Of a stretch of DNA of 25,307 nt, positions 17,201 to 24,042 are shown in pieces. The stretch's first letter is position 1. Each line of letters opens with the position of its first letter. The DNA is from JBAZKK01 sp964456925 (GTDB lineage Bacteria > Omnitrophota > Gorgyraeia > Gygaellales > Profunditerraquicolaceae), in the NCBI GenBank assembly GCA_964456925.1, contig CAYWCX010000013.1, forward strand, positions 1 through 25,307, read 5' to 3'. Below the pieces are notes generated by a model, which saw only the letters and a list, made by a program, of their open reading frames with translations, made no database searches and had not been told where the DNA came from. Both the position numbers and the translations under genes were made by a program.

Positions 17201-17230
17201 AAATCCCTGCCGCTGTTAAAGCAGGGATTT
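17201..17230 (-). terminator. Hairpin between dnaK and dnaJ, possible attenuator or processing site
   Basis: A perfect 10-bp stem, AAATCCCTGC (17230-17221 on the minus strand) against GCAGGGATTT (17210-17201), with a 10-nt loop. It is followed on the minus strand by TGGCATTTTT, a broken U-run. This is weaker than a standard intrinsic terminator, so partial termination or RNA processing that lowers dnaJ relative to dnaK is the likely effect. Function is inferred. Confidence 0.5.
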
Positions 17231-17255
17231 GACATAACCTCTAATCTTTTAGTAT

Positions 17256-19184
17256 TTATTTTTTGTTGTCGTCTTCTTCCTTGTACTCGGCGTCAATGAT
17301 ATCTTCGCCCTTGGGGTTTTTATCCTGACGCGGCTCTTCCTGCGATTGCCCCGCTGCGCCGGAGGCGCCCCCTGCGCCCTGCTGCTGTTTGTTTGCGGCT
17401 GCCTGCTTGTAAATCTCCTCCGCTAACTTGTGGGCGGACCTGGTAAGATTGTCCATCCCCTTCTTGACCCTATCGACGTTCTTGTCCTTAACCGCCGTCT
17501 TTAAGTCGTTGATGGCGGCTTCGATTTCGGCGCGCTCTGCCTGGCTGACCTTGTCTCCGTAATCTTTGAGCGACTTCTCGGTGGCATAGATAAGGTTGTC
17601 GGCCTGGTTGATCGTCTCTACTTCTTCCTTCCTCTTGGCATCCTCGCCGGCAAACTTTTCGGCGTCGCGCACCATCTTGTCGATCTCCTCCTTGGAGAGT
17701 TTCTTTGGCGCGGTGATGCGGATGGACTGCTCCTTACCGGTGCCAAGGTCTTTTGCCGAAACGTGCACGATGCCGTTGGCGTCAATGTCAAAGGCAACCT
17801 CGATTTGCGGTACGCCGCGCGGAGCAGCGGGTATACCGACGAGGTCGAACCTCCCCAGCTCCACGTTGCCCTCGGCATCGGCCATAGGCCTTTCGCCCTG
17901 GATAACGCGGATGGTAACCGCGGTTTGATTATCCGCCGCGGTAGAGAAAATCTGGCTCTTGCGGGTAGGGATAGTGGTATTCCTCTCAATGAGTTTGGTA
18001 TTCACCCCCCCCAGCGTCTCGATTCCCAACGATAAAGGAGTGACATCGAGCAAAAGCACGTCCTTGACGTCGCCTTTGATAATCGCTGCCTGGATGGCCG
18101 CCCCCATTGCTACGCATTCCATCGGGTCAACCCCGCGCTCGATTTTTTTTCCGAAGTAATCCTCCACGAACTTCTGCACGATAGGCATACGGGTAGGGCC
18201 GCCCACCATAATTATCCTGTCCACGCCTTTCTCGGCGAAAGCAATGCCTTCTTTTTCGAAAGCTGCCTTAGCGTCTCCCAGGGCCCTCTCTAACGGGCCG
18301 CGGCACCTTTCAATAATGGGGCTGACGAGTTCTTCAATCTTTGCGCGGTTAATCGACATCGTGAGGTGCTTCGGTCCCGTAGCATCAGCAGTGATAAAGG
18401 GAAGGTTGATGTCGGTAGTAAGGGTGCTGGACAATTCTACCTTGGCCTTTTCCGCTGCCTCGCGCAGGCGCTGCACCGCCATCTTGTCGTTTTTCAGGTC
18501 AATGCCGGTATCGCGCTTGAACTGATTGGCGATGTAATCAATCAGGACATTATCCATATCGGTCCCGCCCAATTGCGTATCGCCGCTGGTAGCCATGACC
18601 TTAAAGCCGCCCTCTTTCCACATCTCCATAATTGTAACGTCAAGTGTGCCTCCGCCGAAGTCAAAGACCAGAATCTTCAACTCCTTGCCGGTCTTTTCCA
18701 AGCCGTAAGCAAGACATGCTGCGGTAGGCTCGTTGATAATCCTGAGGACTCTTAAACCCGCAATCTCGCCGGCATCCTTGGTAGCGGTTCTCTGGTTATC
18801 GTCAAAATAAGCGGGGCAGGTTATTACTGCCTCCTCCACTTTGTCGCCCAGATAGGCCTCGGCATCCTGCTTAATCTTCTGCAGGATAAAAGCCGAAATC
18901 TGCTGCGGGGTGTATTCCTTACCAAAGACCCTGAACTTATGGTCAGTCCCCATCTTACGCTTGGCTGCCTGGATAGTCCCCTCGGGATTAATCGCTGCCT
19001 GGCGCCTTGCCGGTTCGCCGACCAGACGCTGGCCGTCCTTGGTAAAGGCAACGTAAGAAGGGAAAGCCTTCCCCGATGCCACGCCGGCGCCTTCTGCCGA
19101 AGGGATGATTACCGGCCTGCCTCCCTCCATTACCGCCGCTGCCGAATTAGATGTGCCTAAGTCAATTCCGATTATCTTTGCCAT
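17256..19184 (-). CDS. dnaK: Chaperone protein DnaK (Hsp70)
   Basis: A 642-residue Hsp70 with the nucleotide-binding start IGIDLGTSNS (5-14), the INEPTAACLAYG and VFDFGGGTLDVT motifs, the linker and substrate domain start LLLDVTPLSLGIETLGG, and the usual acidic end IIDAEYKEEDD. Length and order are canonical for bacteria. The ribosome binding site is an ideal AGGAGGT 5 nt before the ATG, the strongest in the window, which fits the high expression of DnaK. It lies 15 nt after grpE. Confidence 0.98.
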   Translation of the reverse strand: MAKIIGIDLGTSNSAAAVMEGGRPVIIPSAEGAGVASGKAFPSYVAFTKDGQRLVGEPARRQAAINPEGTIQAAKRKMGTDHKFRVFGKEYTPQQISAFILQKIKQDAEAYLGDKVEEAVITCPAYFDDNQRTATKDAGEIAGLRVLRIINEPTAACLAYGLEKTGKELKILVFDFGGGTLDVTIMEMWKEGGFKVMATSGDTQLGGTDMDNVLIDYIANQFKRDTGIDLKNDKMAVQRLREAAEKAKVELSSTLTTDINLPFITADATGPKHLTMSINRAKIEELVSPIIERCRGPLERALGDAKAAFEKEGIAFAEKGVDRIIMVGGPTRMPIVQKFVEDYFGKKIERGVDPMECVAMGAAIQAAIIKGDVKDVLLLDVTPLSLGIETLGGVNTKLIERNTTIPTRKSQIFSTAADNQTAVTIRVIQGERPMADAEGNVELGRFDLVGIPAAPRGVPQIEVAFDIDANGIVHVSAKDLGTGKEQSIRITAPKKLSKEEIDKMVRDAEKFAGEDAKRKEEVETINQADNLIYATEKSLKDYGDKVSQAERAEIEAAINDLKTAVKDKNVDRVKKGMDNLTRSAHKLAEEIYKQAAANKQQQGAGGASGAAGQSQEEPRQDKNPKGEDIIDAEYKEEDDNKK

Positions 19185-19199
19185 AAGTACCTCCTGTTT

Positions 19200-19793
19200 T
19201 TATTTATCCGTATCTGTTTCTTCAATTTTCACCGTACCGTCGCCTTTATGAACCGCGACTTTAACTTTTGCAGTGCGGATTACCCTGTCGTTGAGTAAAT
19301 AGCCTTTTTGTAATTCTTCGACGATGGTATGCTCCGGTAAATCCTTGTCCTCTACCCGCATCAGGGCTTCGTGATAATGCGGGTCAAAGGATTTACCCGC
19401 CGCTTCAATCGGTTTTACCCCGTACTCTTTCAACATCTCATAAAGGTGCGCCAGGATCATCTCCACGCCTTTTAAGAATGCCGTGACATCCTCGTGTTTG
19501 GCCTGAGCGGATTCTACGGTGCGCTCCAGGTCATCCAGGACATTCAGCAGATCCAAAATAAGCCCCTCGTTGGCAAAGCGGGTAAAATCCTGCTTTTCTC
19601 TTTCCAGGCGCTTGCGGGTATTTTCAAAATCCGCCTGAAGCCGCAAGATCTTCTCCCGGTATTCCCCGCTCTTTGCTGCCTCTTCTTTAAGCTTAAGGTA
19701 TTCCGCCTCTTTTATCGTAATATTCTTGGAATCCTTTTGGGCTTGCTCTTTTTTATTCCCGGCTTCGGCGTGCCCTTCAGCGTGTTCCTGCAT
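19200..19793 (-). CDS. grpE: Nucleotide exchange factor GrpE
   Basis: A 197-residue co-chaperone that releases ADP from DnaK. A charged, low-complexity N-terminus (1-35) is followed by a long coiled coil (about 36-110, including LRLQADFENTRKRLEREK) and the C-terminal beta domain with FDPHYHEALMRVED and LQKGYLLNDRVIRTAKVKV, typical of the family. It starts 4 nt after hrcA. A GGAGGA ribosome binding site lies 11 nt before the ATG and straddles the hrcA stop. Confidence 0.96.
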   Translation of the reverse strand: MQEHAEGHAEAGNKKEQAQKDSKNITIKEAEYLKLKEEAAKSGEYREKILRLQADFENTRKRLEREKQDFTRFANEGLILDLLNVLDDLERTVESAQAKHEDVTAFLKGVEMILAHLYEMLKEYGVKPIEAAGKSFDPHYHEALMRVEDKDLPEHTIVEELQKGYLLNDRVIRTAKVKVAVHKGDGTVKIEETDTDK

Positions 19794-19797
19794 AATT

Positions 19798-20535
19798 CTA
19801 AAAATCCTCCAATGCTCCGGTAAGAATCTCCGAGACGTATTCCAGGGTTGGTATGATGTGCTGATATTCCATGCGTATCGGGCCGAGGACCGCGACCCTG
19901 CCGGAAGGCTTCTTTTTCACGCAATAGCTTGATACTGCCAGAGAGCAGTTTTTTATTTCCGGGTAGCCCAATTCCTCACCGATATAAACCTTGACCTTGC
20001 CTTCGAAATCGCGGTTGATGATATCGAGAAGGTTCTTTTTGCTTTCAATCATATTGATGAGGAAGCGCATCCGGGTAACATCCTGGAATTCCGGCTGCTC
20101 CATGATAAAGCTTATCCCGCGGTAAAAAAGTTTATCCTGCCATTCCAGGAAAGAAACGATTCCGGTATAATGGGTAATACTGGAGATAACCTCCGAGGTC
20201 TTTTCCAGGATATCGTCGAGTCTATCGATTTGCCTGCGGTATTCCTTAATAATGGCGTCTTTTTCTTCGTTTAAAAGGCCTATCTGCGAAAGCAGAAAAT
20301 CCACATAATAGCGGTAACCTTTATTGGTGGGGAGCCTGCCGCCGGAGGTATAAGGATGGGCAATAAAACCGCCCTCCTCCAACTCCTTAAAGATATTCCT
20401 GATGGTGGCGGGGCTCAAATTAAACTCCCGGGCGATATCCTCGGAAGCCACCGGGGTGGCATTTTTGATGTAATGGTTGATGGTAGAGGCCAGTACCGCG
20501 CGGCGCCGGGATTCAAAATCTACTGTTCTTACCAT
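19798..20535 (-). CDS. hrcA: Heat-inducible transcription repressor HrcA, short form
   Basis: Repressor that binds CIRCE operators and is kept active by GroEL in well-studied bacteria. The N-terminal winged helix (1-75) is standard: SEDIAREFNLSPATIRN and the wing GGFIAHPYTSGGRLPTNKGYR. A helix follows to about 124, then TGIVSF, then directly DKLFYRGISFIMEQPEF and the usual C-terminal part with PSGRVAVLGPIRMEYQHIIP. Typical HrcA has about 340 residues; this one has 245, and the missing portion is internal (early GAF strands and the inserted dimerising domain). The frame is intact, so it is not a simple pseudogene. It is the first gene of the chaperone operon, with AGAGGAA 7 nt before the ATG and CIRCE sites upstream. 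Confidence 0.93.
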   Translation of the reverse strand: MVRTVDFESRRRAVLASTINHYIKNATPVASEDIAREFNLSPATIRNIFKELEEGGFIAHPYTSGGRLPTNKGYRYYVDFLLSQIGLLNEEKDAIIKEYRRQIDRLDDILEKTSEVISSITHYTGIVSFLEWQDKLFYRGISFIMEQPEFQDVTRMRFLINMIESKKNLLDIINRDFEGKVKVYIGEELGYPEIKNCSLAVSSYCVKKKPSGRVAVLGPIRMEYQHIIPTLEYVSEILTGALEDF

Positions 20536-20558
20536 TATAGGTTCCTCTTATTTTTTAA

Positions 20559-20585
20559 TTAGCACTCCCGGGGGAAGAATGCCAA
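20559..20585. promoter_or_regulatory. CIRCE operator 2 (imperfect), overlapping the predicted hrcA start site
   Basis: The left arm TTAGCACTC (20559-20567) is perfect. A 9-nt spacer is followed by GAATGCCAA (20577-20585), which matches the consensus GAGTGCTAA at seven of nine positions. It lies 24 nt before the hrcA ATG and begins 6 nt after the -10 box, so it should cover the transcription start and sit in the 5' leader. Confidence 0.8.
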
Positions 20586-20591
20586 AGAGTA

Positions 20592-20619
20592 ATTTTAGCA
20601 CAACCCCTTACTTTGTCAA
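20592..20619 (-). promoter_or_regulatory. Sigma-70 promoter of the hrcA-grpE-dnaK-dnaJ operon
   Basis: On the minus strand a perfect TTGACA (20619-20614), a 16-nt spacer and TAAAAT (20597-20592). CIRCE operator 2 starts immediately downstream. This is the standard layout of an HrcA-repressed housekeeping-sigma promoter. Confidence 0.8.
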
Positions 20620-20632
20620 CCCGCTTTCTTCC

Positions 20633-20672
20633 TTAGAGACGCTTTCCATCCCAATCGGGAAAGTTTCTCTAA
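20633..20672. repeat. REP-like hairpin related to the uxs repeat, between CIRCE 1 and the hrcA promoter
   Basis: TTAGAGA-cg-CTTTCC (20633-20647), a 10-nt loop, then GGAAAG-tt-TCTCTAA (20658-20672): 13 paired positions with a two-base internal mismatch. The first 25 bases from 20636 match the right arm of the 66-147 element at 21 of 25 positions, with the differences confined to the loop. There is no U-run, so it is not an intrinsic terminator. Confidence 0.65.
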
Positions 20673-20679
20673 TTGAGGG

Positions 20680-20706
20680 TTAGCACTCTTGTCTTGAGAG
20701 TGCTAA
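20680..20706. promoter_or_regulatory. CIRCE operator 1 (perfect match)
   Basis: TTAGCACTC at 20680-20688, a 9-nt spacer and GAGTGCTAA at 20698-20706, identical to the CIRCE consensus in both arms. It lies 17 nt after the merR-like stop, about 60 bp upstream of the hrcA -35 box and separated from it by the REP-like hairpin. No convincing promoter overlaps this copy, so it may act as an auxiliary HrcA site. Confidence 0.93.
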
Positions 20707-20723
20707 AGATAAGACAAAAAAAA

Positions 20724-20987
20724 TTACTCCCCTGTCTCTTTCTGTAAAATTATTTTTACTCCGTGTATATTCACGTGTTTCTCGGTCATAAGATACTGCA
20801 CATACTCCAGCTTCTTGATGTCTTTTAAAGAATACAGCCGGTTCTTCCTGCCTGCCCTCTTGGGAGAAACAATCCCGCTTTTATCCAGCTGGCGTAAAGT
20901 CCACACCGGCAAATCCACCAGCTTGCTTGCTACGCTGATGACGTAAACCGGTTCGTCCGGGCTGATATAAATATCAAAAATTGGCAT
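20724..20987 (-). CDS. MerR-family regulator, HspR-like, minimal form
   Basis: An 87-residue protein holding little more than a MerR winged-helix domain. PVYVISVASKLVDLPVWTLRQLDKSGIVSP and NRLYSLKDIKKLEYVQYLM follow HspR, the repressor of dnaK operons in actinobacteria and some Gram-negative bacteria. The C-terminal effector or dimerisation helix seen in longer HspR (about 125-140 residues) is nearly absent. It stands directly upstream of hrcA, so a role in heat-shock control is plausible but inferred. It has its own promoter and a GAGG ribosome binding site 6 nt before the ATG. No full HAIR inverted repeat is visible nearby. Confidence 0.83.
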   Translation of the reverse strand: MPIFDIYISPDEPVYVISVASKLVDLPVWTLRQLDKSGIVSPKRAGRKNRLYSLKDIKKLEYVQYLMTEKHVNIHGVKIILQKETGE

Positions 20988-21013
20988 CGTCTGCCTCTTT
21001 CTTAAGCAAAATC

Positions 21014-21042
21014 AATATAACATAGAATAATTAAATTGTCAA
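21014..21042 (-). promoter_or_regulatory. Sigma-70 promoter of the HspR-like gene
   Basis: On the minus strand a perfect TTGACA (21042-21037), a 17-nt spacer and TATATT (21019-21014). The stretch just upstream is almost pure A/T and could act as an UP element. The expected leader is about 20 nt. Confidence 0.7.
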
Positions 21043-21059
21043 GAAAAATTAATAAAATT

Positions 21060-21076
21060 TATTAGATAATCTAATA
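21060..21076. promoter_or_regulatory. 17-bp perfect palindrome upstream of the HspR-like promoter
   Basis: TATTAGATAATCTAATA has 8-bp arms and a single central base. It lies about 18 bp upstream of the -35 box and 21 nt after the hflX stop. It is too AT-rich and lacks a U-run for a terminator, so an operator is the better reading. MerR proteins usually bind within an elongated spacer, which does not fit this position. The regulator is unknown. Confidence 0.4.
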
Positions 21077-21097
21077 GTTTAAAATTTAGCTACATAA

Positions 21098-22339
21098 CTA
21101 CTTGTTATTAAATAGTTTGTGATAAAGGGCTTTCGGTAAATAAACCTTTACCTTTATCCCCTCCCCCAGGTATTCTATCTCTTCTACCTTGCCTTCACGG
21201 TAGAATAAATCTATCAAGTCCATCCGGCCGTGGTCGATAACGCCGTCAAAACAGAGCATCCGCTTTTCGAACCTGCTCTCAATCTTTTTAAGTAACGCGT
21301 CCAGTCCCTGTTTTAATTTTGCCGAGATTAAAACCGCATCCGTAAAATCCCGGGATAATTTATTAAGCCAGATATTATCGCTGGCAAGGTCAATTTTGTT
21401 CAAGGCGGTAATGATGGGTTTTTTATCCGCCTCCAGTTGCCGCAAAACTTCCATCACTGCCTGATAATGGCCGTAAACCTTATGGTGGTTGGCATCGAGG
21501 ACATGGATTAATAAATCCGCTTCCGTAACCTCTTCCAGGGTTGCCTTAAAGGCCTCAATAAGGTGGTGGGGCAGGTCGTGCAGGAAACCTACGGTATCGG
21601 AAATCACGATGTTCTCCCCGTTATCCAGCATCAGGCTGCGCGATAAAGGGTCCAGGGTCGTAAACAGGCTTTCCGCAGTAACCTGGCCGGCGGAAGTCAG
21701 GGCATTGAGGAGGGTGGATTTGCCGGCATTGGTATAACCTACCAGCGCTGCCGACGGGATAGACTTGCTCTTTCTTTTTTTCCTGAGGGTCTGGCGGTGG
21801 ATTCTCAGGCGGTTGAGGTCGTCATTGAGCTTATCAATCCTGCGCCTGATGCGACGGCGGTCAACCTCAAGTTTCTGCTCGCCGGGGCCGCGGGTGCCGA
21901 TGCCGCCGCCGAGGCGCGAAAGTATAATGCCCTTACCGGTTAAACGCGGCATAAGATATCTTAACTGCGCCAGCTCCACCTGGGTCTTGCCTTCCATGCT
22001 CTTGGCGCGCCGGGCAAAGATATCCAGGATTAACTGGGTGCGGTCAATGGTCTTGCGGGATATTATCTCTTCAAGGTTACGCTGCTGGATGCCGGAGAGG
22101 TTATGACTGAAGATTACGCTATCAATATTTTTTTCATCGCACAGAAGCGCTATCTCTTCGCACTTGCCTCTTCCGATTAAGAGGTTGGCGGTAGTGGTCT
22201 TACAGACGCAGCTGACATTGTCTACAATCTCCACCCCGCAGGCGCCGGCAAGCTCCTCCAGCTCCAGGGCAATCTCTTCAAGTTTCCAACTATCCCTCTC
22301 GGAATCCAGCTTTACGCTTACTAAAAGCACGCGTTCCAT
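21098..22339 (-). CDS. hflX: GTPase HflX
   Basis: Ribosome-associated GTPase that splits or rescues stalled 70S ribosomes, especially under heat stress. At 413 residues it has the N-terminal HflX domain with SRLGGGIGTRGPGE (141-154), a coiled region (155-195), and the G domain: G1 GYTNAGKST (201-209), G3 DTVG (248-251), G4 NKID (314-317) and SA at 339-340. A short C-terminal region follows. The ATG follows the miaA stop without a gap, and AAGGA lies about 11 nt upstream. The miaA-hflX neighbourhood is common in bacteria. It is the last gene before the heat-shock block. Confidence 0.95.
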   Translation of the reverse strand: MERVLLVSVKLDSERDSWKLEEIALELEELAGACGVEIVDNVSCVCKTTTANLLIGRGKCEEIALLCDEKNIDSVIFSHNLSGIQQRNLEEIISRKTIDRTQLILDIFARRAKSMEGKTQVELAQLRYLMPRLTGKGIILSRLGGGIGTRGPGEQKLEVDRRRIRRRIDKLNDDLNRLRIHRQTLRKKRKSKSIPSAALVGYTNAGKSTLLNALTSAGQVTAESLFTTLDPLSRSLMLDNGENIVISDTVGFLHDLPHHLIEAFKATLEEVTEADLLIHVLDANHHKVYGHYQAVMEVLRQLEADKKPIITALNKIDLASDNIWLNKLSRDFTDAVLISAKLKQGLDALLKKIESRFEKRMLCFDGVIDHGRMDLIDLFYREGKVEEIEYLGEGIKVKVYLPKALYHKLFNNK

Positions 22340-23257
22340 TTATGCGAATTCCTTTGATATCAGCCGGGCAATCCTGGCAGGGCTCTGGTTATCCCCGGCT
22401 CCAAACCATTTAACACGCTTATCCTTGCGGAACCACCCTAACTGCCTCTTGGCATACCAACGGCTATTGCGCTGCATAAGGCGCTCCGCTTCCTTAAGGT
22501 CATAGCGCCCGTCAAGGTATCCTTTTATCTCCCTAATCCCGATGGCAAAGCTCGCGGTCCTGCTTAACCTGGCCTTAAGCAGCCGCTTTACCTCGCGCAC
22601 CAACCCCTGCCTGAACATTTTCTCCACCCGCCTGTCGATTCTGCGGTAGAGTTCGTCCCGCGGCATATCCAGGCCAAAAATCCTGATATCGTATTGAGCA
22701 GCCAGGCCTTCACGCTCTTTTTGTAATTTGGAGATTGGCTTGCCGCTCGCCTCAAAAACCTCCAGCGCCCGCACAATCCTGCGGGCATCATTGGGATGTA
22801 TCCGCGAAGCTGCCTCAGGGTCAATTTTTTTAAGCCGCCCATACAGATATGCGCTGCCTTTATTTTCTATTTCCCGGCAAAGCCTGCGGCGCAGTGAATT
22901 TTTAACCGCCTCGCACTTGAAGATGCCGTCGACTAAAATGGACATATAAAGCCCGGTCCCTCCGACCAGCAAGGGAGTCTTGCCTTTTTTGATTATTTCC
23001 CTGATTCTGGCAAGTGCGTCGCGGCGGTAGCGGGAAACATTATATTCCTTTGCGGGGTCAACAAAATCAACGAGATGGTATGCTATCTTCTTCCTTAGGG
23101 CGGGCGATGGCTTGGAGGTCAGGATATCCATGCGGCGGTAAACCTGCATCGAATCGCAGGAGATAATTTCGGCATCCCAGCGCCTGGCAAGGCAGGCTGC
23201 TACCGCGGTTTTACCGCTGGCAGTGGGACCTACTAAAAAAATAATCCTTTCTTTCAT
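22340..23257 (-). CDS. miaA: tRNA dimethylallyltransferase MiaA
   Basis: Transfers a dimethylallyl group to N6 of A37 in tRNAs that read codons starting with U. The 305-residue length is normal. Visible are the P-loop GPTASGKT (10-17), SCDSMQVYRRMD with Asp35, GGTGLY (99-104) with Thr101, and the C-terminal RNA-binding part with FAIGIREIKGYLDG and RNSRWYAKRQLGWFRKD. It lies 26 nt after the SPOR protein gene with only a weak ribosome binding site. Its product is the substrate of MiaB, encoded two genes upstream. Confidence 0.96.
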   Translation of the reverse strand: MKERIIFLVGPTASGKTAVAACLARRWDAEIISCDSMQVYRRMDILTSKPSPALRKKIAYHLVDFVDPAKEYNVSRYRRDALARIREIIKKGKTPLLVGGTGLYMSILVDGIFKCEAVKNSLRRRLCREIENKGSAYLYGRLKKIDPEAASRIHPNDARRIVRALEVFEASGKPISKLQKEREGLAAQYDIRIFGLDMPRDELYRRIDRRVEKMFRQGLVREVKRLLKARLSRTASFAIGIREIKGYLDGRYDLKEAERLMQRNSRWYAKRQLGWFRKDKRVKWFGAGDNQSPARIARLISKEFA

Positions 23258-23283
23258 ATGGACAGTACTTCAAACAGAAGGCA

Positions 23284-24042
23284 TCAGGGGCATATCTTTG
23301 TGGGGTAACCTTCGCGGGAAAGTTTATTTTCTAAGTCTATTGCCTCCTGGCGGCTGCTGAACTTGCCTACCTTAACGCGATAGACGCTCTTATCCGCCAC
23401 ACACGCCTCTTCCAGATAGGCAAGGTAACCCTCTTCCTGTAACCGCCGTATCAGGTTATTGGCATTGGTGCTGTTTAAAAATGAACCTGCCTGCACCGTA
23501 TAATAGAAGTTCCCGGAAGCGCCGATTGCGGTATCCAGTTTAACCTCGGGGCTTGAAGGAAACTCCTGCCTCAATTTATTCTGGTAATCCGCGGCCTCCC
23601 GGCTGTCGCCGGTCCTGGCGGCGCAGCGGCTTAAGCGGTAATAAACCGCGGCCTTGAGTTCGCTATGGGGGGAATCCGTTATTAATCTACGGTAACTCTC
23701 TTTGGCGCTCTGGTAATCCTCTCTTAAAAAGTAAGTATCGCCTAACCCGAGGCGCGCAGCGTCGCGAAACGGGCTGTCATTAAATTCCTTCAGGATAATC
23801 TCGAAGATATCCGAGGCGCGCAGGTAATTTCCGTTTTTTAAATAACTGACTCCCAGCAGGTAATATAATTCATCGCTGCGGTAGTCGTGGCCGCTGGCTG
23901 CGATGAGCCTTTCCCCCTCCGAAATCGCGGACTTATAATCGGCATTTAAAATATACGCCTTTAATTTATCGAGGTTAAGGGCATAGCCGGTGAGCGCTAT
24001 CCCCAAAAGTATAACGATTATAAAAAATAACACTCTTTTCAT
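23284..24042 (-). CDS. Exported TPR-SPOR domain protein
   Basis: A 252-residue protein with an N-terminal hydrophobic signal (residues 3-20), about three TPR-like helical repeats (25-165, with LYYLLGVSYLKNGNYLRASDIF and ARLGLGDTYFLREDYQSAKESY), and a C-terminal SPOR domain (178-252, YYTVQAGSF and YRVKVGKFSSRQEA). SPOR domains bind peptidoglycan lacking stem peptides, so a periplasmic role at the division site or cell wall is likely. No lipobox cysteine is present. The signal may be cleaved after YAL or act as an anchor. The ATG overlaps the miaB stop (ATGA), with AGGA 6 nt upstream. Confidence 0.85.
   Translation of the reverse strand: MKRVLFFIIVILLGIALTGYALNLDKLKAYILNADYKSAISEGERLIAASGHDYRSDELYYLLGVSYLKNGNYLRASDIFEIILKEFNDSPFRDAARLGLGDTYFLREDYQSAKESYRRLITDSPHSELKAAVYYRLSRCAARTGDSREAADYQNKLRQEFPSSPEVKLDTAIGASGNFYYTVQAGSFLNSTNANNLIRRLQEEGYLAYLEEACVADKSVYRVKVGKFSSRQEAIDLENKLSREGYPTKICP

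Noticed and set aside
20689..20700. HspR (HAIR)-like CTTGAG sequence in the CIRCE 1 region
   Set aside because: Only a partial half-site is present and it is fully explained by the CIRCE arm and spacer; no CTTGAGT-N7-ACTCAAG pair is found.
20701..20724. T8 run after the HspR-like stop codon as an intrinsic terminator
   Set aside because: No GC-rich stem precedes the run on the minus strand; the nearby CIRCE palindrome lies downstream of it.
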